From positions 1 to 18,548 of the forward strand of contig NZ_JXTE01000105.1 in NCBI RefSeq assembly GCF_000972385.1: DNA of 18,548 nucleotides, read 5' to 3'. Origin of the DNA: Streptomyces sp. WM6386. GTDB taxonomy: Bacteria; Actinomycetota; Actinomycetes; Streptomycetales; Streptomycetaceae. Under the pieces are notes generated by a model. That model was not told the DNA's origin, ran no database searches, and was given only the letters and a program-made list of their open reading frames with translations. The position numbers and the translations under genes are program-made. Below are positions 1-7,857 of the stretch, in pieces. The first letter of the stretch is position 1. Every line of letters begins with the position of its first letter.

Positions 1-1041
1 GCGGGGGCGGGGGGAGGGCGAGGGGGTCGAGGGATCGGCGGACGGCGAGGCCAGGACGCTCGGCCGGCTCGGTGTCCGTACGGGCGTCTCGTACGGCGCC
101 GCGCGAGTGACGTGCCCCGCGCCTCGGAGGAGGGTCTCCCCCGCCCCGGGCTCGCAGCCGCCCCCGTCCTCTTTCGCCACCACGGCCGTCAGCAGCGCGT
201 CGAACGCCTCCGCCGCGTTGCCGGCCCGCAGCGCGAGCACCCCGGTGAGTGCGTCGCCGCCGGACGATGCGGCCAGCCGGCGGGCCCGGTCCCCGTCCCC
301 GGCCTGCCAGGCGTACGCCGCCGCGCGGGCCAGCAGCCGGGTCTGTGCGGGTCGGTCGGGGCTCAGCGCGGCGGCGCGTTCGGCGAGGGCACGGGCCTGC
401 TGGAGGCGGCCCGCGTCGCGGGACCTCGTCGCGGCCGCTCCCAGCTCCGCCGCCAGCCGGGTGCTCGGTCCGAGTGCTCCCGCGCCGCGGTGCCAGGAGC
501 GCAGAGACGTTTCGCCACCGGTGCGCAGGACCCGGGCCAGCAGCCGGTGGACATCGCGGCGGTCCGCCGGGGATCCCGACTCGTACGCGGCGATCCTCGT
601 CCAGGTGTCGCGGAAGACGACCCCGGTCGCCGTGGCGTGCGCGATCCCGGCCGCCTCGGCGGCCTCCATGGGCCGGGTGTCGAGCCGGGCGGCGGCGACG
701 GCACGCAGGAAGGCGTGGGTGACGACGGGGTACTGGTCGGCCGCGGCCAGGAGCAGCAACAGCCGGGTGTCGTCCGGCAGCTCCCTGATCTCCGCACGGT
801 GTGCGCGCAGCAACGCGGGGGCCAGTTCCGCCGGTTCCGCCGGCAGCGGGTCCAGGCCCGTCGACTGACGTGCGCCGAGCAGCCGTACGGCTTCGGCGGC
901 CGCGCGCGGATCGCCGTGCACCGCATGCAGCAGCCGCACCCGGACGCCCTCCGGGAGGCCGGCGGCCAGGTCCTGCCACGTCTCCGCGGGCTGCGGTGAC
1001 GAAGTGCCCTCGAGGGGCGGCGGGGTTACAGGAGTCAGCAC
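1..1041 (-). CDS. LuxR/MalT-type regulator lacking an ATPase domain (partial, C-terminus outside window)
   Basis: The minus frame is open from a GTG at 1041 to the left edge (347 codons, no stop), so the C-terminus, where an HTH would be expected, is not visible. The segment from about residue 40 (HGDPRAAAEAVRLLG, then LPDDTRLLLLLAAAD near residue 88) matches the stretch that follows the nucleotide-binding domain in large AAA/STAND LuxR regulators (GNPLAL, then LP..TR.LLLLAAA). It is followed by helical, Ala/Leu/Arg-rich TPR-like sequence to about residue 290 and a Pro/Ser-rich segment. No Walker A or B motif precedes it, and a TAA in frame 24 bases upstream of the GTG rules out a longer start, so the protein lacks the usual ATPase half. 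A second possible start is a GTG about 33 codons in, preceded by GGAGG. It is divergent from the lipase, which suggests that it controls it (inference). The family call is moderate; HTH presence is unverified. Confidence 0.7.
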   Translation of the reverse strand, partial: MLTPVTPPPLEGTSSPQPAETWQDLAAGLPEGVRVRLLHAVHGDPRAAAEAVRLLGARQSTGLDPLPAEPAELAPALLRAHRAEIRELPDDTRLLLLLAAADQYPVVTHAFLRAVAAARLDTRPMEAAEAAGIAHATATGVVFRDTWTRIAAYESGSPADRRDVHRLLARVLRTGGETSLRSWHRGAGALGPSTRLAAELGAAATRSRDAGRLQQARALAERAAALSPDRPAQTRLLARAAAYAWQAGDGDRARRLAASSGGDALTGVLALRAGNAAEAFDALLTAVVAKEDGGGCEPGAGETLLRGAGHVTRAAPYETPVRTPSRPSVLASPSADPSTPSPSPRPR

Positions 1042-1048
1042 ACCTTTG

Positions 1049-1078
1049 ACGTTACTGGCGAGTTAATTGACTCGTAAA
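1049..1078 (-). promoter_or_regulatory. Promoter of the divergent regulator (leaderless)
   Basis: On the minus strand TTTACG (plus 1073-1078) is followed after 18 bases by TAACGT (plus 1049-1054), which fits a -35/-10 pair. Only 7 bases separate the -10 box from the GTG at 1041, so transcription should begin at or next to the start codon. This explains why no Shine-Dalgarno sequence lies at usual spacing before that GTG. Confidence 0.4.
1059..1074. promoter_or_regulatory. Palindromic operator candidate between regulator and lipase
   Basis: CGAGTTAATTGACTCG is a 16-bp dyad with a single mismatched pair: arms CGAGT/ACTCG around a central AATT. It is much more AT-rich than its surroundings and lies inside the 18-base spacer of the regulator's predicted promoter, 83 bases upstream of the lipase ATG. 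This is where an autoregulatory or shared operator would be expected. Binding by the adjacent regulator is inference. Confidence 0.45.
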
Positions 1079-1156
1079 GACCGGCGAGTTCGCCGATGCG
1101 GCGCGCGTAGACCCCGCCTGACACTCCTGACAACCCCACCCGTTTCAGGAGGCATC

Positions 1157-1843
1157 ATGCAACGCTCCCGGCGTCGCATTTCAGCGGCCGTCTCGGCCGT
1201 CGTCTCATCGCTCCTTCTGGCGCTCCCCCTCTCCGCGGCCCCCGCTCAGGCCGCGACCCACAATCCGATCGTCTTCGTCCACGGCTTGAGCAGTTCCGCG
1301 AGCAGTTGGGACGACTGGATCGCCGACTTCAAGGCCGACGGCTACTCGTCCTCCGAGCTGGTCGCGTGGTCGTACGACTGGACGCAGTCGAACGTCACCA
1401 CCGCCCAGCAACTGTCCACCAAGATCCAGAGCGTGCTCTCCCAGACCGGCGCCTCCAAGGTCGACCTGGTCGTCCACTCCATGGGCGCGCTCAACTCCCG
1501 CTACTACCTCAAGAACCTCGGCGGGACCTCGTACGTGGACGACTTCGTGTCGGTCGCGGGCGTCAACCACGGCACGACGACCGCTTCCTGGTGCTCGTGG
1601 CTGTACACGTCGTGTGCGCAGATGTACACGGGCAGTTCGTTCCTCACCTCGCTCAACTCCGGTGACGAGACACCCGGCAGCGTCTCGTACGCCAGCTACT
1701 GGTCGAACTGCGACGACGCGCTCACCCCGGACACCACCGCGATCCTGAGCGGTGCGACCAACGTCGAGGTCGGGTGCGTCTCGCACACCGACATGAACAA
1801 CGACCACGGCGTGTACGAGCAGGTGCGCAACTTCGTCGCGTAG
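1157..1843 (+). CDS. Secreted class 2 triacylglycerol lipase / esterase (alpha/beta hydrolase)
   Basis: A 228-residue secreted alpha/beta hydrolase expected to cleave acyl esters outside the cell. The ATG at 1157 follows AGGAGG at good spacing and gives a clear Sec signal peptide: RSRRR, a hydrophobic core, then AQA with likely cleavage after residue 32. Upstream in-frame codons would place sequence before the signal and are rejected. The mature protein opens with PIVFVHG (oxyanion hole, HG at 42-43). The nucleophile is Ser108 in VHSMG, with probable catalytic Asp187 (CDDALTPD) and His210 (VSHTDMNND). This is the compact fold of Bacillus subtilis LipA and Lipase_2 proteins. Cys146/Cys153 and Cys185/Cys207 are likely disulfides. 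The first residue of the nucleophile elbow is Val rather than the usual Gly, Ala or Thr. It is preceded by a divergent regulator and followed by a terminator-like hairpin, so it is probably monocistronic. Confidence 0.9.
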   Translation: MQRSRRRISAAVSAVVSSLLLALPLSAAPAQAATHNPIVFVHGLSSSASSWDDWIADFKADGYSSSELVAWSYDWTQSNVTTAQQLSTKIQSVLSQTGASKVDLVVHSMGALNSRYYLKNLGGTSYVDDFVSVAGVNHGTTTASWCSWLYTSCAQMYTGSSFLTSLNSGDETPGSVSYASYWSNCDDALTPDTTAILSGATNVEVGCVSHTDMNNDHGVYEQVRNFVA

Positions 1844-1854
1844 CGCGCGAGCGT

Positions 1855-1873
1855 GGGTGCGCGGGGCGCATCC
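1855..1873 (+). terminator. Terminator-like hairpin after the lipase
   Basis: GGGTGCGC and GCGCATCC pair over 8 bp (one G-U) around a GGG loop, starting 11 bases after the lipase stop. There is no U-tract, as is common for actinobacterial terminators. Confidence 0.4.
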
Positions 1874-1916
1874 GGGGGACAATCGAGGTAGACCCTGTCC
1901 CGTCCGGGAGGTCGTC

Positions 1917-2600
1917 ATGCCGCTACGGTCCGTCGGTTCCGGCAAGCTGCCGCGCGATCCCGTGCACCACCCGCTCTTCGCCCGCTGTTACGCCCGTGTC
2001 AGCGTCGCCGCCGAGACCCGCGCCGGCATGGCCGGCGTGCGGGAACGCCTGCTCGCCGGAGTGTCCGGGCGGGTCATCGAGATCGGCGCGGGCAACGGGC
2101 TGAACTTCGCCCACTATCCGGGGACGGTCTCGGAGGTCGTGGCGATCGAACCGGAACGCACGCTGCGCAGGCTGGCGGTGGACGCCGCCCTGCGCTCCGG
2201 GGTGCCCGTCGACGTCGTACCGGGTGCGGCGGAGGCGCTGCCGGTCAAGAGCGAGGCCTTCGACGCCGTCGTGGTCTCGCTGGTGCTGTGCAGCGTGCGG
2301 GACCTGCCACGGGCCCTGGCGGAGATACGGCGGGTGCTGCGGCCCGGCGGTGTCGTGCGGTTCTTCGAGCACGGCCGGGGCGGCGGGCAGGCGATGCGTC
2401 TCACCCAGCGCACCCTGGACCGGACCGTGTGGCCGCCCCTGAGCGGGGGCTGCCATCTGTCCCGTGATCCGATCGCGGCCCTGCGGGAGGCGGGCTTCGA
2501 ACTCGGCCCCTACCGGCAGGTGTTGATGCCGGAGAAGGGGCCGAGGCTGCCGTCCTCCTACTGCGTGCTGGGCACCGCGTGGCGCCCCGCCGAGAGCTGA
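1917..2600 (+). CDS. Class I SAM-dependent methyltransferase, METTL7/TMT1-like
   Basis: A 227-residue methyltransferase. The ATG at 1917 follows GGGAGG at 5-base spacing; the open frame extends further upstream without a better start. Motif I is VIEIGAGNG (53-61), an acidic ribose-binding residue follows in AIEPE (76-80), the motif IV region is DAVVVSLVLCSV (116-127), and LRPGG follows (141-145). The combination of LVLCSV, LRPGG with FEH, and a later SGGCHLSRDP (176-185) resembles the METTL7/TMT1 branch, which methylates small thiols in animals and has many uncharacterised bacterial members. The N-terminal HPLFARCYARVS also fits that branch. No membrane anchor is visible, unlike the animal proteins. 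The substrate is unknown; a small thiol or lipid-like acceptor is only a guess. It converges on the toxin-antitoxin pair with directly abutting stop codons. Confidence 0.85.
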   Translation: MPLRSVGSGKLPRDPVHHPLFARCYARVSVAAETRAGMAGVRERLLAGVSGRVIEIGAGNGLNFAHYPGTVSEVVAIEPERTLRRLAVDAALRSGVPVDVVPGAAEALPVKSEAFDAVVVSLVLCSVRDLPRALAEIRRVLRPGGVVRFFEHGRGGGQAMRLTQRTLDRTVWPPLSGGCHLSRDPIAALREAGFELGPYRQVLMPEKGPRLPSSYCVLGTAWRPAES

Positions 2601-2975
2601 TCACAGGCTCCACTGGCGCAGTTCCTGCGCGATGTCGTGCACGGACGCCTCACCGCTCTTGACCAGTCGGGCCAGTTCCCGGACCTGTTCGGGCGAGGTG
2701 ACGACCTTGAGGCCGCTCGCCACCAGGTAGGCGTAGGCGACGGCGGAGGCGAACAGGGCATTGGAGCGCTCCAACGCCGGTACGTGGATCAGGAGTTGGA
2801 GCAGGGCCGCGGCCCGGGCGTGCGGGCTGTCGTAGACCGGGACGTCGAAGATCTCGGCCTCGTGGCGCGCGACGGCGGCGACGAGGGCGCCCCAGTCGAT
2901 GACCTGGGGGTCTCCCGGGGTCTTCTGGTCGGCGAGCATGAGAAGCCAGGCGAGGTCGATCCTGAGGTTGCTCAA
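2601..2975 (-). CDS. Fic/Doc-like toxin component of a toxin-antitoxin pair, degenerate active site
   Basis: A 124-residue, mostly helical protein. The arrangement IDWGALVAAVARHEAEIFDVPVYDSPHARAAALLQLLIHVPALERSNALF followed by AVAYAYLVASG (given here in pieces: a first acidic-His helix at 27-43, then H64 to F75, then 78-88) matches the layout of Doc-type Fic proteins, where the helix before HPFxDGNKR packs against a following A..A..FL..NG helix. Here the motif is HVPALERSNAL (64-74): His64 remains, but the Gly-Asn-Lys-Arg loop does not, and Asn72 sits two residues further along. The start is TTG at 2975, four bases after the antitoxin stop, with only a distant GAAGG as ribosome site, so translation is probably coupled. 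Antitoxin-first order supports a toxin role. Whether it still transfers phosphate or AMP is doubtful from the motif. Confidence 0.65.
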   Translation of the reverse strand: MSNLRIDLAWLLMLADQKTPGDPQVIDWGALVAAVARHEAEIFDVPVYDSPHARAAALLQLLIHVPALERSNALFASAVAYAYLVASGLKVVTSPEQVRELARLVKSGEASVHDIAQELRQWSL

Positions 2976-2979
2976 CGGT

Positions 2980-3219
2980 TCAGTGACGACCTTCGCGTGA
3001 GCCCTCGCGTTCCCCGCCCAGTTCCTCGGCGAAGACGTTCTCGTACTGCTTCATGAAGTCGGCGGCGGCCTCCACGAAGGTGTGGCCGACCTCCCCGGTG
3101 TCCTGCTTGACGAGTTCTTCGATGTAGCGGTTGACACTCATCCCGCGGGCCAGAGCGCGTTCGCGAGCGGCGCGGGCTGTGCCCTCGTCCACCCGTACGT
3201 TCAGCTGGGTCTTCGCCAT
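2980..3219 (-). CDS. Ribbon-helix-helix antitoxin
   Basis: A 79-residue protein whose N-terminus is a ribbon-helix-helix domain: TQLNVRVDE forms the DNA-contacting strand (4-12), then two helices separated by GMSVNRYI (26-33). Residues 46-79 form a polar tail with FVEAAADFMKQY, suited to wrapping the partner toxin. Antitoxins of this type repress their own promoter as dimers and are released or degraded under stress (family knowledge). The ATG at 3219 lies only 6 bases after a TAGCGT -10 box, so it is likely leaderless. The toxin gene follows after 4 bases in the same transcript. Confidence 0.8.
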   Translation of the reverse strand: MAKTQLNVRVDEGTARAARERALARGMSVNRYIEELVKQDTGEVGHTFVEAAADFMKQYENVFAEELGGEREGSREGRH

Positions 3220-3225
3220 ACCTCG

Positions 3226-3255
3226 ACGCTAGCGCCGGAGTGCTAGCAGGGGCAA
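3226..3255 (-). promoter_or_regulatory. Toxin-antitoxin promoter with paired GCTAGC operator boxes
   Basis: On the minus strand TTGCCC (plus 3250-3255) and TAGCGT (plus 3226-3231) are 18 bases apart. Two copies of the palindrome GCTAGC lie at 3228-3233 and 3242-3247, 14 bases apart, one over the -10 box and one in the spacer. Repeated short palindromes at about one helical turn and a half are what RHH dimers bind cooperatively. Autoregulation is inference. Confidence 0.45.
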
Positions 3256-3374
3256 GGGCACGTCCGACGGAGCCCGTCCCCTAAGTGTGCCCCTTACACG
3301 GAAATCAGGGACCCGACCTGCGATGGAGAGCGACCGGCACCCCAGGGGGATTTCGGATGTGGGGTGGATCACAC

Positions 3375-3395
3375 TACCCTCGGCCGGGACCGAGG
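3375..3395 (+). promoter_or_regulatory. Possible -10 box and hairpin upstream of the ABC operon
   Basis: TACCCT (3375-3380) could be a -10 box; no convincing -35 was seen. It merges into an inverted repeat, CCTCGG (3378-3383) with CCGAGG (3390-3395), separated by 6 bases. The rest of the 203-base divergent gap (3220-3422) shows only the antitoxin promoter and a loose AGGGGCA/TGCCCCT pair (3248-3254, 3289-3295). Confidence 0.25.
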
Positions 3396-3422
3396 AGTCG
3401 GCACGTCCTTGAGGAGGCGGCC

Positions 3423-4295
<873 letters not shown>

Positions 4296-4299
4296 GGCC

Positions 4300-6867
4300 G
4301 TGCTGAAGGCGACGCTCCGCAGCTTCCTGGCCCACAAGGGACGGCTGCTGCTGTCCGCGCTGGCTGTCGTCCTGTCCGTGGCGTTCGTCGCGGGCAGCCT
4401 GATCTTCTCGGACACGCTCAGCCGCACCTTCGACCGGCTCTTCGCCTCGACAGCGCCCGATGTCACGGTCAGCCCGCGCGAGGAACTGGACGAGGCGATC
4501 CCCTCCGGCATGACGGCCACCCTGCCCGCCTCGCTCCTGGACCGGGTGGCCCGGATCGACGGGGTCGCCGACGCGCGCCTGGAGGCCGAGGTCCAGAACA
4601 TCACCGTCGCCGACAGCGAGAACGAGGCGGTCGGCTCGACCACCGGCGCCCCCACCATCGGCACCGACTGGAGCCCCGGTCCGCGCAGTCCGGTCGAGCT
4701 CACCTCGGGTCATGCCCCGCACGGCGCGGGCGAGGCCCTGCTCGACTCGGAGTCCGCCGACCGCAAGGACCTGAAGATCGGTGACACGCTCAGCGTCATC
4801 GGACCGCAGGGCACCTTCAAGGTCCGGCTCGTCGGCATCGCCACATTCACCACCACCAACCCCGGCGCGACCCTGCTCTTCCTGGACACCCCGACCGCGC
4901 AGACCAAGCTGCTGGGCGACGCGGACGCGGCCACCGGCATCTCCTTGGACGCGAAGAACGGCGTGAGCGACGCGCAGTTGAAGCAGCGCGTGGCCGCCGC
5001 GATCGGCACCGGCGACTACGAGATCCGGACCGCCGACGAGCAGGCCAAGTCCGATGTCGAGTCGCTGGGCGGATTCCTCGACGTCATCAAGTACGTCATG
5101 CTCGGCTTCGCGGGCATCGCCGTCCTCGTCGGTGTCTTCCTGATCGTCAACACCTTCTCGATGCTCATCGCCCAACGGACCCGGGAACTGGGCCTGTTGC
5201 GGGCGCTGGGCGCCGACCGGCGTCAGGTGCGCCGCTCGGTGCTGACCGAGGCGATGCTGCTCGGTGTGGTCGGCTCGACGCTGGGGCTCGCGACCGGCAT
5301 CGGGCTCGCCGCCGGGCTCATCGCGTTGATGAACACGCTCGGTATGAACATCAAGTCGAGCGAGATGGTGATCGGTTGGGGTACCCCGGTCGCCGCGTAC
5401 GTCGTCGGCGTGGGCGTCACCTTCGTGGCGGCGTACCTGCCCGCCCGGCGCGCGGCCGGTGTCTCGCCCATGGCCGCGCTGGCGGATGCCGAGATCGCGG
5501 GCGTGGGACGGCCGTTGAAGGTGCGCGCCCTGGTGGGCGGCGTCGTCTTCGGGGCCGGCGCGGCAGCCCTGCTGGGCTGTGTCCTCTCGTCGGACACGTC
5601 GTCGGCGGCGTCCCTGCTGGGCCTCGGTGTCGTCCTGACGCTGATCGGCACCGTGATCGCGGGACCGCTGCTCGTGCGCCCGGTGATCCGTGTCCTCGGC
5701 GGGGCGTTCCCCGCGCTGTTCGGCTCGGTCGGCCGGATGAGCCAGCGCAACGCCCTGCGCAACCCCCGGCGCACCGGCGCCACCGCGGCCGCGCTGATGG
5801 TCGGACTCGCCCTGGTCGGCGGGATGTCCGTCGCCAGCGCCTCCATGACCAAGTCCTTCGACCAGCAGATCGACGACACGCTGGGCGCCGACTTCGTCAT
5901 CCAGAACAGCAACTTCGTGCCCTTCCCGCAGGAGGTCACCGAAAAGGTCCGCGCCACGGACGGCGTGGGGCTCGTGGTCCGCTCGCAGTTCGCCCCGGTC
6001 GCCGTACGTCTGCCGGACGGCGACCGCGTCAAGACGACCGCGGCGGCCTACGACCCGCAGCTCGACGACGTGGCCAACATCAAGTACGCACAGGGCGACA
6101 CCGCGGCCGCGCTCGCCTCCGGAAGCATCGCCATGGACGCGGACTTCGCGCGCGACCACGGCGTGCGGATCGGCTCCACGATCCCCGTGGAATTCCAGAG
6201 CCGGAAGACGGCCGAGCTGACCGTGGGCGCCCTCACCGACCAGGAGTCCGCGGAGGGCTTCGGGACGCAGGGCGGCATCTACTTCGGCCTGGACACGCTC
6301 CAGCGGTACGCGCCCGGCGGGCAGGACTCGGGGCTCTACGTGAACGCCGCCTCCGGCACCGGCTCGGACAAGCTGCGCGCGAACCTGGAGAAGACACTCG
6401 ACCCGTATCCACAGGTCCAGGTGCGTGACATCGCCGACTACAAGGACCTGGTCCACGACCAGATCGCCGTCCTGCTCTACCTCGTGTACGCCCTGCTCGG
6501 CCTCGCGATCGTGATCGCGGTGCTCGGCGTGGTCAACACCCTCGCCCTGTCGGTGGTGGAGCGCACCCGGGAGATCGGGCTGCTGCGCGCCATCGGGCTC
6601 GCCCGGCGTCAGCTGCGCAGGATGATCCGTCTGGAGTCGGTGGTGATCGCGGTGTTCGGCGCGGTCCTCGGACTGGCGCTGGGCCTGGTGTGGGGGGTGT
6701 GCGTCCAGCAGGTGCTGGCGTTGCAGGGCATGTCGGCGCTGGCGATCCCGTGGGGCACGATCGTCGCGGTCGTGGTCGGCTCGGCGGTGGTGGGTGTCGT
6801 GGCGGCGCTGTTGCCGGCGCTGCGGGCGTCGCGGATGAACGTGCTGGCGGCCATCGCGCACGAGTGA
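4300..6867 (+). CDS. ABC transporter permease with two FtsX domains
   Basis: An 855-residue membrane protein. The GTG at 4300 has AAGGA 8 bases upstream, just before and overlapping the ATPase stop region. I count about 10 hydrophobic segments: one at 13-35, an extracytoplasmic domain to about 262, helices near 266-290, 315-345 and 360-385 (first FtsX core), 405-428 and 432-458, 490-512, a second extracytoplasmic domain to about 725, then 730-755, 780-805 and 815-845 (second FtsX core). Both cores carry the family hallmark after the first helix: QRTRELGLLRALGADRRQ and ERTREIGLLRAIGLARRQ. This internally duplicated form is the usual actinobacterial partner of a single MacB-type ATPase. The substrate is not evident; lipid, lipoprotein or peptide export are the usual suggestions. 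Confidence 0.93.
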   Translation: MLKATLRSFLAHKGRLLLSALAVVLSVAFVAGSLIFSDTLSRTFDRLFASTAPDVTVSPREELDEAIPSGMTATLPASLLDRVARIDGVADARLEAEVQNITVADSENEAVGSTTGAPTIGTDWSPGPRSPVELTSGHAPHGAGEALLDSESADRKDLKIGDTLSVIGPQGTFKVRLVGIATFTTTNPGATLLFLDTPTAQTKLLGDADAATGISLDAKNGVSDAQLKQRVAAAIGTGDYEIRTADEQAKSDVESLGGFLDVIKYVMLGFAGIAVLVGVFLIVNTFSMLIAQRTRELGLLRALGADRRQVRRSVLTEAMLLGVVGSTLGLATGIGLAAGLIALMNTLGMNIKSSEMVIGWGTPVAAYVVGVGVTFVAAYLPARRAAGVSPMAALADAEIAGVGRPLKVRALVGGVVFGAGAAALLGCVLSSDTSSAASLLGLGVVLTLIGTVIAGPLLVRPVIRVLGGAFPALFGSVGRMSQRNALRNPRRTGATAAALMVGLALVGGMSVASASMTKSFDQQIDDTLGADFVIQNSNFVPFPQEVTEKVRATDGVGLVVRSQFAPVAVRLPDGDRVKTTAAAYDPQLDDVANIKYAQGDTAAALASGSIAMDADFARDHGVRIGSTIPVEFQSRKTAELTVGALTDQESAEGFGTQGGIYFGLDTLQRYAPGGQDSGLYVNAASGTGSDKLRANLEKTLDPYPQVQVRDIADYKDLVHDQIAVLLYLVYALLGLAIVIAVLGVVNTLALSVVERTREIGLLRAIGLARRQLRRMIRLESVVIAVFGAVLGLALGLVWGVCVQQVLALQGMSALAIPWGTIVAVVVGSAVVGVVAALLPALRASRMNVLAAIAHE

Positions 6868-6899
6868 GGAGCGCGGTGGCGGCCGTCGCGGGCGAGTGA
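6845..6899. repeat. Imperfect direct repeat of the permease 3' end
   Basis: Bases 6845-6867, the last codons and stop of the permease gene, recur at 6877-6899 with 20 of 23 matches and an offset of 32 bases. The second copy also ends in TGA but lies outside the gene. Confidence 0.5.
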
Positions 6900-6930
6900 T
6901 GGAATCGGTGTGATCTCAAGTCGCCCGCGA
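6886..6930 (+). promoter_or_regulatory. Perfect 10-bp inverted repeat before the luciferase-like gene
   Basis: TCGCGGGCGA (6886-6895) and TCGCCCGCGA (6921-6930) are perfect complements 25 bases apart. The 3' arm ends four bases before the GAGGAGA ribosome site (6934-6940) of the next gene. It may be a terminator for the ABC operon or a control element of the oxidoreductase; the sequence does not decide. Confidence 0.4.
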
Positions 6931-6943
6931 ACGAGGAGAGTTC

Positions 6944-7801
6944 ATGCCGCGTCCGTTCCGTTTCGGTGTCAGCTTCATCGATCCCGCGCCCGCCGGGGAG
7001 TGGCGGGCCAAGTGCCGCCGGGCCGAGGAGCTCGGGTACGACGTGATCCTGGTCCCCGACCATCTGGGCATGCCCGCCCCGTTCCCGGCGCTGGTCGCGG
7101 CGGCCGGGGCGACCGAGCGGCCGCGGCTGGGCACGTTCGTGCTCAACGCGGGTTTCTGGAACCCGGCGTTGCTCGCGCGCGAGGTGGCCACGACCGACGC
7201 GCTGACGGGAGGGCGCCTCGAACTCGGGCTCGGCACCGGGTACGTACAGGCGGAGCACGACGCGGCGGGGCTGCCCTTCGGCTCGCCACGCGCGCGCGTG
7301 GACCATCTTCGGCGCACTGTCGAGGAGTTGGGGCGGCTGCTGGACTCGGAGGTGCCGCTGATGCTCGGCGGCAACGGCGAGCGGATGCTCGGGCTCGCCG
7401 CCGAGCACGCCGACATCGCGGCCTTCACGGGAGCGTCCCTGGTGCCGGGAAGCACCGAGGGAAAGCTGGTGCCGATGGCCAACGCGGACTTCGCGGCACG
7501 TCTCGCCCGGTACAAGGAGCTGGCGGCCGCCCGCAAGGAGCCGGCCGAACTGAACCTCCTCATCCAGCTGGTGGCAGTCACCGACAACCGCGCCGCCGCC
7601 GTGGCACCGCTCGTGGAACGGGTGCCGGACGCGACCGTGGAGCAGGCGCTGGAGCTGCCCATCCTCCTGGTCGGCACCCTGGAACAGATCACCACGCAGG
7701 TGCTGGCCCAGCGCGAGACGTACGGCTTCACCTACCTGACGGTCCTGGAGCCGTACATGGAGGCGTTCGCACCGGTCGTCGCCGAGCTGGGCGGCAGGTG
7801 A
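6944..7801 (+). CDS. Luciferase-like (LLM) F420-dependent oxidoreductase
   Basis: A 285-residue flavin/F420-dependent enzyme of the bacterial-luciferase TIM-barrel superfamily. The ATG at 6944 follows a good GAGGAGA site. Family marks are the N-terminal strand FRFGVSFIDP, RRAEELGYDVILVPDHLGMPAP (27-48, barrel strand 2 with conserved DH), and NAGFWNPALLAREVATTDALTGGRLELGLGTGY, the block that surrounds the cofactor in F420-dependent members. The mid-protein MLGGNGERMLGLAAEHAD is also typical. Such enzymes use F420 or FMN for hydride transfer to varied small molecules; the substrate here is unknown. The following acetyltransferase starts 56 bases on and is read in the same direction, but it may have its own promoter. 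F420 rather than FMN is inferred from the subfamily pattern and from the host group. Confidence 0.85.
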   Translation: MPRPFRFGVSFIDPAPAGEWRAKCRRAEELGYDVILVPDHLGMPAPFPALVAAAGATERPRLGTFVLNAGFWNPALLAREVATTDALTGGRLELGLGTGYVQAEHDAAGLPFGSPRARVDHLRRTVEELGRLLDSEVPLMLGGNGERMLGLAAEHADIAAFTGASLVPGSTEGKLVPMANADFAARLARYKELAAARKEPAELNLLIQLVAVTDNRAAAVAPLVERVPDATVEQALELPILLVGTLEQITTQVLAQRETYGFTYLTVLEPYMEAFAPVVAELGGR

Positions 7802-7857
7802 CGGTCCGGATGCTGGAATTCGGTGTAGCCGTCCGGCCCGCGTGATGGGATCGCCGT

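Noticed and set aside
107..999. Several plus-strand open frames over the first kilobase
   Set aside because: They have Arg/Pro/Ser-rich nonsense composition; the minus frame, which is open to the edge, carries family-like helical sequence.
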